NCBI RefSeq assembly: GCF_040643435.1
Contig: NZ_JBEYUH010000018.1
Coordinates: 1-64,000, forward strand
DNA: 64,000 nucleotides
Origin: Rhodococcus sp040643435
GTDB lineage: Bacteria > Actinomycetota > Actinomycetes > Mycobacteriales > Mycobacteriaceae
Direction: 5' to 3'
The translations under genes and the position numbers were made by a program. This document shows, piece after piece, positions 58,526-64,000 of this stretch. The notes under the pieces were generated by a model. That model saw only the letters and a program-made list of their open reading frames with translations. It made no database searches and was not told the DNA's origin. The stretch's first letter is position 1, and every line of letters starts with the position of its first letter.

Positions 58526-59639
58526 ATTGCTCGCCTACTGCCCGCAGCGCCTCCAGATCGGAGACCTCGAAGGGCAACGACGGAACCCCCACGACGGGGA
58601 CGGCGGGATGCGCTGCGGTGAAGTTGCGTAGCAACCTCAGTTCCCGCTTGGCGATCACGGCGCGGTGCGCATGGATGCGGAGAACGGCCTCAGCGGCTTG
58701 CGCGTCGACGTCGCTCTCCGCAGCGAGCTGATCTGCTGCGGCGAGTGCATGATCGGACGGTAGCGCCGACAAGGTGGGATGTGTGCGGTTGAGCACCAGG
58801 CCCGAGAGCGGCATACGGTCACCGGACAGTCGCTCGACGAAGAACGACGCTTCACGCAGTGCGTCGGGTTCGGGTGCCGCGACCACCATGAAGTGCGTGC
58901 CAGGTTGCTGGAGCAACTGGTACGTGCGGTTGGCGCGTTCGCGGAAGCCGCCGAACATCGAGTCCAGCGACTGCACGAAGGACGACGCGTCGGAGAGCAT
59001 CTGGCTTCCGACAATGGTCGAGACGGCTTTGAGTGCCAGCCCCATCGCGCCTGTCACCAGACGGCCGAAGCCCCTCCCGGGTGCCGTGAAGATCCGGATC
59101 ATCCGCCCGTCCAGGAACGCCCCGAGCCGTTGAGGCGCATCGAGGAAGTCGAGCGCGTTCCGGGAGGGTGGAGTGTCGACGACGATCAGGTCCCACTCGT
59201 CGCTCTGTGCGAGCTGCCCGAGCTTTTCCATCGCCATGTACTCCTGTGTGCCGGAGAACGACGACGCCACGGTCTGATAGAACTGGTTCTCCAGAATCTG
59301 CTGTGCCTTCTCGGACGTCGAGTGTTCGAGCACCATGTCGTCGAAGGTGCGACGCATGTTGAGCATCATCGCGTGCAGTTCGCCCTTCGCCTCCGGCCCG
59401 AGTTCCACCTTCTGCGGCGAATTGTCGAGCGAGGCGACTCCGAGGGCCTGCGCCAGCCGTCGCGCCGGATCGATCGTGAGCACCACGACGCTGCGGCCCC
59501 GCTCCGCTGCTCGCAGTGCCAGCGCCGCTGCGGTCGTCGTCTTGCCGACGCCACCCGAACCGCAGCACACGATCACCCGGGACGAGCGGTCCTCGAGGAT
59601 GCGGTTCACGTCGAGGGCGTTCCGGGGCTGTGCGCTCAT
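58509..59639 (-). CDS. ArsA-like anion-transporting ATPase family protein (Rv3680-like)
   Basis: 376 aa. Deviant Walker A GSGGVGKTT (about 27-35), switch I region VVLTIDPARRLAQALG and Walker B-like LIVVDTPPSRNAL mark the ArsA/Get3 group. In M. tuberculosis the Rv3679/Rv3680 pair forms a complex needed under some carbon stresses, with no arsenite role shown. ATG at 59639 overlaps the stop of its partner gene (ATGA), so the two are coupled. The C-terminus is intact. Confidence 0.9.
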   Translation of the reverse strand: MSAQPRNALDVNRILEDRSSRVIVCCGSGGVGKTTTAAALALRAAERGRSVVVLTIDPARRLAQALGVASLDNSPQKVELGPEAKGELHAMMLNMRRTFDDMVLEHSTSEKAQQILENQFYQTVASSFSGTQEYMAMEKLGQLAQSDEWDLIVVDTPPSRNALDFLDAPQRLGAFLDGRMIRIFTAPGRGFGRLVTGAMGLALKAVSTIVGSQMLSDASSFVQSLDSMFGGFRERANRTYQLLQQPGTHFMVVAAPEPDALREASFFVERLSGDRMPLSGLVLNRTHPTLSALPSDHALAAADQLAAESDVDAQAAEAVLRIHAHRAVIAKRELRLLRNFTAAHPAVPVVGVPSLPFEVSDLEALRAVGEQLTREA

Positions 59640-60655
59640 CGGACCCCCTGCTCAGCGAGAGCGTCGGCGAGTTCGTAGACACCACCGAGATCGACGCCGT
59701 CGGCAAGAGCCGGTAGGGACATGCGTGCCACCTTCACTTCGTCGAGTTGAGCAGCGCTGACCTGCTGCGCCTGGAGGACCGCAGCGTGCTCGATGGTCTC
59801 GGTGAGCAGGCCTGCGAAATCGTCGTCGGACAGTTTCAGGGACACCCGCTCCAAGGTCGCGCGGATCGACGGGCCGGCGATACGGCCGGCCGCGACGTCG
59901 TCGACGAGTTCCTCGGGCAGATGTTCGGGGGCCGTCCGGTTGACAATGATCGTCCCCAGACGGAGATCTGCGGCTTCGAGTTCTGTCACCGCGTCGGCCG
60001 TCTCCTGCACGGGCAGTGCTTCGAGCAGGGTAACGAGGTGGACCACCGTCTGATCGGAGTGCAGCAGCCGAACCACGCCTTCGCTCTGGGACCGGATCGG
60101 ACCGGACTTCGCGATATCGGCCATGGCCTTGGTGACGTCGAGGAAGCTTCCGATTCGGCCGGTGGGAGGTGAATCGACCACCACCGCGTCGTAGGCCGGT
60201 GCACCCGATGCATCGGTCCGCACCACGGTCTCCTTGATCTTGCCGGTCATGATCACGTCGCGAAGCCCGGGCGCGAGAGTGGTCACGAACTCGATCGCTC
60301 CCATGCGCCGCATCGCGCGACCGGCGAAGCCGAGGTTGTAGAACATGTCCAGGTACTCGAGGAAAGCGGCCTCGATGTCGATGGCGAGGGCCGATACCTG
60401 CCCGCCGCCCGGGGCGGAAGCGATCTTCGTCTCGACCGGGGGAAGCGGCGGCACGTCGAACAACTGGGCGATGCCCTGACGCCCCTCTGTCTCTACCAGC
60501 AGCACTTTGCGACCTCCGGCGGCGAGCGCCAGGGCGAGGGCTGCGGCCACGGTGGACTTCCCGGTGCCGCCCTTACCGGACACGAAGTGCAGTCGCGCCT
60601 GGGCGGCGCAGGCCGGCCACTCGCCGGAATGTGATGTCGGAGATGCCACGATCAC
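59636..60655 (-). CDS. ArsA-like anion-transporting ATPase family protein (Rv3679-like)
   Basis: 339 aa, matching the length of Rv3679. Walker A is SGKGGTGKST and Walker B-like AVVVDSPPTGRI; the signature Lys of the deviant P-loop is present. It probably forms a heterodimer with the next gene product. GTG at 60655 is favoured by an ACTTAT box 6 nt upstream on the minus strand (leaderless); GTG at 60649 is an alternative. It is divergent from the small protein gene at 60703. Confidence 0.9.
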   Translation of the reverse strand: MIVASPTSHSGEWPACAAQARLHFVSGKGGTGKSTVAAALALALAAGGRKVLLVETEGRQGIAQLFDVPPLPPVETKIASAPGGGQVSALAIDIEAAFLEYLDMFYNLGFAGRAMRRMGAIEFVTTLAPGLRDVIMTGKIKETVVRTDASGAPAYDAVVVDSPPTGRIGSFLDVTKAMADIAKSGPIRSQSEGVVRLLHSDQTVVHLVTLLEALPVQETADAVTELEAADLRLGTIIVNRTAPEHLPEELVDDVAAGRIAGPSIRATLERVSLKLSDDDFAGLLTETIEHAAVLQAQQVSAAQLDEVKVARMSLPALADGVDLGGVYELADALAEQGVR

Positions 60656-60702
60656 GAGCCTATAAGTCGTGGAGCGTGAGTGGTGCCGGATAGGGTCAGG
60701 AC

Positions 60703-60867
60703 ATGAGTGAAACGACCACATGGGAATACGCGACCGTGCCGCTGCTCACGCACGCGACCAAGCAGATCCTCGACCAGTGGGGTGCCGACGGATGGGAACT
60801 CGTCACCGTCCTTCCGGGCCCGACCGGTGAGCAGCACGTCGCGTACCTCAAGCGTCCGAAGGGCTGA
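60703..60867 (+). CDS. Small conserved protein, DUF4177-like, 54 aa
   Basis: ATG at 60703 opens MSETTTWEYATVPLLTHATK and the frame has WGADGWELVTVLPGP, the WE-x-V hallmark of DUF4177 proteins, ending YLKRPKG at TGA 60865-60867. TAGGGT (60691-60696) lies 6 nt upstream, so the mRNA is probably leaderless. It is 3 nt before the RidA gene, so the two are an operon; M. tuberculosis Rv3678A is the positional match. Function unknown. Confidence 0.85.
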   Translation: MSETTTWEYATVPLLTHATKQILDQWGADGWELVTVLPGPTGEQHVAYLKRPKG

Positions 60868-60870
60868 TCC

Positions 60871-61335
60871 GTGGCACACAAGACCTGGAGCAACCGCCTG
60901 ACCGAACTCGGCATCACCTTGCCACCCGTCGCCGCGCCGGTGGCGGCCTACGTGCCCGCCGTCCGCAACGGTGATGTGGTGTACACCTCCGGGCAGCTGC
61001 CGCTGGTGGGCGGGACGCTGACCCATACCGGCAAGGTCGGGGCCGAGGTGTCGGCGGAGGAAGCGAAGACCGCTGCTCGTACCGCCGCGCTCAACGCGCT
61101 CGCCGCCGTCGACGGCATCGTCGGGCTCGACAACATCGCGAGCATCGTGAAGGTGGTCGGCTATGTCGCTTCCGCCGAGGGATTCACCGGGCAGCCCGGT
61201 GTGATCAACGGAGCATCGGAACTGCTCGGCGAGATCTTCGGCGACGTCGGAGCCCATGCGCGATCGGCCGTCGGTGTCGCGGAACTGCCTCTCGGTGCGC
61301 CCGTAGAGGTCGAACTGATCGTGGAAGTACGCTGA
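60871..61335 (+). CDS. RidA family (YjgF/YER057c/UK114) protein
   Basis: 154 aa. The RidA core is AVRNGDVVYTSGQLPL with a C-terminal GVAELPLGAPVEVELIVEVR (quoted in part). The strictly conserved Arg of imine deaminases appears as ARSAVGVAELP, so enamine/imine hydrolysis is possible, but this longer, Rv3678c-like subgroup is not characterised. GTG at 60871 lies 3 nt after the previous stop with AAGGGC before it. Confidence 0.88.
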   Translation: MAHKTWSNRLTELGITLPPVAAPVAAYVPAVRNGDVVYTSGQLPLVGGTLTHTGKVGAEVSAEEAKTAARTAALNALAAVDGIVGLDNIASIVKVVGYVASAEGFTGQPGVINGASELLGEIFGDVGAHARSAVGVAELPLGAPVEVELIVEVR

Positions 61336-61392
61336 CGCCACCCTCGTGAGTGAGGGCGGATCCCGACGAATTCCGTACGAGAGGCGAGAGAG

Positions 61393-62181
61393 ATGGCGCT
61401 GGTTCACCCCGCCTACGCGCAGCTGCGACAGGTCACCGAGAACGCTGCGGTGATCCTGGCGGAGAATCCCTCGATCATGTCTCTCGAGGGGACGAACACG
61501 TGGATCCTTCGCGCGCCCGGGAGCGACGAATGCGTGGTCGTCGATCCGGGGCCGCTCGACGAAGGGCATCTCGCACGGGTCGCACAGGTACCGGTGGCGG
61601 CGACCCTGATCAGTCACCGGCACTACGACCACACCGAGGGTGCCGAGCGATTCTCCGAACTGGCCGGCTGCCCGGTGCACGCCCGGGCAGCCGAGCATCG
61701 GCACGGCGGCGGAGAACAACTGTCCGACGGCGACGTCGTCGAGGCGGCAGGACTGCGCATCCGGGTCGTCGCGACCCCCGGCCACACCGCCGATTCCCTC
61801 TCGTTCGTGATCGAGGAGGACCGCAGCGTGCTCACCGCCGACACCATCCTCGGTCGAGGCACGACCGTCCTCGACGATTCGGACGGCGACCTGGGCGACT
61901 ACCTGACGTCTCTGCGGACGCTCATCTCGCTCGGTGACGGGTACACGGTCCTGCCGGGCCACGGACCCGAGCTGCCCGACCTCGAAACGATCGCGCGGGA
62001 GTACCTCGCGCATCGTGAGGGCAGACTCGAGCAGGTTCGCGGTGCGCTGCGGGTTCTCGGGTCCGAAGCCTCGGCGCGCCGAGTCGTCGAGCACGTCTAC
62101 GCCGACGTCGACCGGTCGCTGTGGGGCGCGGCCGAGAAGTCCGTCAACGTGCAACTGGAGTACCTGCGCAGCCACGGCTGA
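61393..62181 (+). CDS. MBL-fold metallo-hydrolase (Rv3677c-like)
   Basis: 262 aa. Zinc motif H75-x-H77-x-D79-H80 (SHRHYDHTEG), GHTADSL, TADTILGRG and LPGHGPELPD are the four metal loops, and the C-terminal helical part resembles LACTB2-type RNA endonucleases. It probably hydrolyses an ester or RNA. ATG at 61393 follows AGAGGCGAGAGAG. It is likely the last gene of the run starting at 60703, though a 57-nt gap precedes it. Confidence 0.9.
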   Translation: MALVHPAYAQLRQVTENAAVILAENPSIMSLEGTNTWILRAPGSDECVVVDPGPLDEGHLARVAQVPVAATLISHRHYDHTEGAERFSELAGCPVHARAAEHRHGGGEQLSDGDVVEAAGLRIRVVATPGHTADSLSFVIEEDRSVLTADTILGRGTTVLDDSDGDLGDYLTSLRTLISLGDGYTVLPGHGPELPDLETIAREYLAHREGRLEQVRGALRVLGSEASARRVVEHVYADVDRSLWGAAEKSVNVQLEYLRSHG

Positions 62182-62198
62182 GAAGCCAGGAGTACACG

Positions 62199-62234
62199 AA
62201 AGGCCGGGACGCGACGAAGCGTCCCGGCCTTTTC
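62199..62234. terminator. Bidirectional terminator
   Basis: AAAGGCCGGGACGC (62199-62212) pairs exactly with GCGTCCCGGCCTTT (62219-62232), followed by TT; A-rich and T-rich flanks serve both convergent genes. Confidence 0.92.
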
Positions 62235-62247
62235 GTTCGTCGAGGCG

Positions 62248-62922
62248 TCAGCGGGCGCGACGCGCGAGCCGCTCCGAATCGGAGATCAGCACGCTCTTGC
62301 CTTCGAGGCGCAGCCAGCCGCGGTGCGCGAAGTCGGCGAGCGCCTTGTTGACGGTCTCGCGGGACGCGCCGACGAGCTGCGCGATCTCTTCCTGCGTCAG
62401 GTCGTGCGTCACCCGAAGTGCACCGGCCTCCTGCGTGCCGAAGCGCTGGGCGAGCTGCAGCAGTGCCTTGGCGACACGACCCGGGACGTCGGTGAAGATC
62501 AGGTCGGCGAGGCTGTTGTTGGTGCGACGCAGACGACGGGCGAGCACGCGGAGAAGCTGCTCGGCGATCTCGGGGCGCTGGTCGATCCACGCCTTGAGTG
62601 CGTCGCGGTCCATGCTCACGGCACGCACTTCGGTCACGGTGGTGGCGGTCGACGTGCGCGGACCCGGGTCGAAGATCGACAGCTCACCGAACATGTCGGA
62701 GGGGCCCATGATCGTCAGAAGGTTCTCGCGGCCGTCGGGCGAACGACGCCCGAGTTTCACCTTGCCGGAGACGATGATGTACAGCCGGTCGCCGGGCTCA
62801 CCCTCGTTGAAGATGACATGGCCGCGCGGGAAATCTACAGGCTGAAGCTCTTTGATCAGCGCCGCAACCGCCGAGGGCTCGACTCCTTGGAAGATGCCTG
62901 CTCTGGCCAGGACCTCGTCCAC
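62248..62922 (-). CDS. crp: cAMP receptor protein, Crp/Fnr family
   Basis: 224 aa, the same length as M. tuberculosis Crp (Rv3676), and nearly identical to it in long stretches as I recall. cAMP pocket MFGELSIFDPGPRTSTATT, dimer helix VLARRLRRTNNSLADLIF and HTH TQEEIAQLVGASRETVNKAL are intact. It is a global regulator of carbon and energy genes (GlxR in corynebacteria). GTG at 62922 has AAGGAG at 6 nt; the ATG at 62952 would add ten residues not present in relatives. Confidence 0.96.
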   Translation of the reverse strand: MDEVLARAGIFQGVEPSAVAALIKELQPVDFPRGHVIFNEGEPGDRLYIIVSGKVKLGRRSPDGRENLLTIMGPSDMFGELSIFDPGPRTSTATTVTEVRAVSMDRDALKAWIDQRPEIAEQLLRVLARRLRRTNNSLADLIFTDVPGRVAKALLQLAQRFGTQEAGALRVTHDLTQEEIAQLVGASRETVNKALADFAHRGWLRLEGKSVLISDSERLARRAR

Positions 62923-63114
62923 GTGCGCTCCTTTTGGGAAAGATTTCGTCATCTACTGCAGGGTCTGCACGTCGACGGATATCCCGGGCAGGTCCATCAG
63001 TCAGCCGTACAAGCGTCCAGTCTACTGTGCGCGCTGCAGGCATGAGTGACCGATACCACGGAAACCGTCGACGAACCGGTCGGGGTACTTCCGAGGCTAC
63101 CTGCAGGTAGCCGG

Positions 63115-63387
63115 TCAGCTCGCGCGGCGGGCGCGTAGTTCGCGGTCGGAATCGTCCGATCTGCCGGCACCCGATCCGCGGCGCCGACGGCGCTGGAAGC
63201 GGGCAAGGGCTCCGGGGAAGCCTTCACGAGCGAGTGCCGCAACGTCGGCCTGATCCGCTTTGTCGAGGAATTCCTCCACTTCCTGTTCGCGGACCGACAG
63301 CCGACTCAAGCGCGCTTCGACACGTTCCATGGACAGTGCGAACAACATCAGCAGCACCGGGAAGAGCACCACAGCAAGAGCTTGCAT
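63115..63387 (-). CDS. Small single-helix membrane protein (Rv3675-like)
   Basis: 90 aa. A membrane helix (LAVVLFPVLLMLFALSMERV) opens the protein, then a charged helical region (LSVREQEVEEFLDKADQADV) and an Arg-rich tail. No known domain. ATG at 63387 is 7 nt from TTTACT (complement of 63395-63400), so the mRNA is probably leaderless. It lies between crp and nth as Rv3675 does. Bases 62923-63114 hold no gene that I can support. Confidence 0.75.
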   Translation of the reverse strand: MQALAVVLFPVLLMLFALSMERVEARLSRLSVREQEVEEFLDKADQADVAALAREGFPGALARFQRRRRRGSGAGRSDDSDRELRARRAS

Positions 63388-63459
63388 ACCGGGAAGTAAA
63401 CACCTGCAAGGTCTCGGAAGTGACACGGGGCCGGATCCTGGGGAGAGTGTTTACGTAGA

Positions 63460-64000
63460 GTGGATCAGGTGCATGCGACCCAGTCCGAGAGCCCCGAGAC
63501 GGCCCCGCGCCGAGTGAACGGAAAGGCTCGCGGATCCGAGTCGCGTCTCGCGCTCGTACGTCGTGCACGCCGGATGAACCGTCGCCTTGCCGAGGCGTTT
63601 CCGCACGTCTACTGCGAATTGGACTTCACCACTCCGCTCGAGCTCGCGGTCGCCACGATTCTGTCGGCGCAGTGCACGGATGTGCGGGTCAACCAAGTGA
63701 CTCCCGCTCTGTTCGCCCGATATCCGGACGCCCGTGCATACGCCGAGGCCGACCGCACCGAGCTCGAGGAGTACATCCGCTCGACGGGCTTCTACCGCAA
63801 CAAGGCCAACGCGTTGATCGGCCTCGGACAGGCATTGCTCGAGCGCTTCGACGGGGAGGTCCCCGCCCGCCTGGAGGATCTGGTCGCGCTGCCCGGGATC
63901 GGACGCAAGACCGCGAACGTCATTCTCGGCAACGCCTTCGATGTGCCGGGGATCACCGTCGACACGCATTTCCAGCGGCTCGTGCGGCGCTGGGCATGGA
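63460..64000 (+). CDS. nth: Endonuclease III (5' part, runs off the window)
   Basis: At least 180 codons. The DNA glycosylase helix-hairpin-helix LVALPGIGRKTANVILGNAF carries the catalytic Lys, and GITVDTHFQRLVRRW the catalytic Asp. It removes oxidised pyrimidines and nicks abasic sites; the C-terminal iron-sulfur motif is beyond the end. The start is uncertain: GTG at 63460 lies close to a TACGTA box, and GTG at 63469 or 63514 are also in frame; the well-conserved part begins at about 63538. Confidence 0.93.
   Translation, partial: MDQVHATQSESPETAPRRVNGKARGSESRLALVRRARRMNRRLAEAFPHVYCELDFTTPLELAVATILSAQCTDVRVNQVTPALFARYPDARAYAEADRTELEEYIRSTGFYRNKANALIGLGQALLERFDGEVPARLEDLVALPGIGRKTANVILGNAFDVPGITVDTHFQRLVRRWAW

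Noticed and set aside
62248..62952. Longer Crp from ATG at 62952
   Set aside because: It has no ribosome site and adds ten residues before the conserved start; GTG at 62922 has AAGGAG at 6 nt and gives the standard 224 residues.

Overview
The window reads as chromosomal DNA of a mycolic-acid-forming actinobacterium, most likely Rhodococcus. It is GC-rich with frequent GTG/TTG starts, carries a complete mce operon, WhiB, PonA2, MurT/GatD and Crp genes that look mycobacterial, and has many lipid and sterol oxidation genes. From memory of the Mycobacterium tuberculosis map, the backbone runs in the order of descending Rv numbers: Rv3720/Rv3719 (methyltransferase/flavoprotein), Rv3718c, Rv3716c, recR, then gatD, murT, leuA, ask, asd, then Rv3683, ponA2, whiB4, Rv3680/Rv3679, Rv3678A, Rv3678c, Rv3677c, crp, Rv3675 and nth. 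No transposase, integrase, phage gene or CRISPR array was seen.

Layout. 0.2-4.6 kb: methyl-branched fatty acid pair, SRPBCC protein, YbaB and RecR. 4.6-33.4 kb: a large accessory block between recR and gatD. It holds a TetR/MFS exporter pair with a 42-bp palindrome; two MpaB-family (DUF2236) oxygenases around an aldehyde dehydrogenase and a GntR regulator; a DUF4334 protein, a zinc alcohol dehydrogenase and a double-HTH TetR; a nitronate monooxygenase/enoyl-CoA hydratase pair; an acyl-CoA synthetase-yrbE-yrbE-mceA-F-mce-associated operon; an LLM oxidoreductase/SDR pair behind a nested 49-bp dyad; a membrane protein/PF10118 hydrolase pair facing a TetR-rhodanese pair; and an epoxide-hydrolase-like protein.

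33.4-41.4 kb: core genes gatD-murT, leuA (with a predicted leucine leader peptide), a secreted DUF4185 protein, and ask-asd. 41.5-53.7 kb: a second accessory stretch with a TetR-BVMO-GMC oxidase-acetoacetate-decarboxylase-like operon, furA-katA, a YdjM-like membrane protein, a secreted class II cholesterol oxidase, a DUF218 protein and an APC permease. 53.8-64 kb: tRNA-Pro(CGG), metallophosphoesterase, YqeY protein, PonA2, WhiB4, two ArsA-like ATPases, a small DUF4177-like protein, RidA and MBL-fold proteins, Crp, a small membrane protein and the 5' part of nth, which runs off the window.

Functional themes. Accessory genes centre on uptake (mce) and oxidation of hydrophobic substrates (fatty acids, sterols, isoprenoids or cyclic ketones), each module with its own TetR or GntR regulator and usually a visible inverted repeat at the promoter. 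Core genes serve recombination repair, peptidoglycan amidation and synthesis, leucine and aspartate-family amino acids, oxidative-stress response and cAMP control. Many promoters have a TAnnnT box 5-7 nt before the start codon, pointing to leaderless mRNAs. Coordinates of stops are read directly; starts are chosen from Shine-Dalgarno spacing, overlaps and family alignment from memory.
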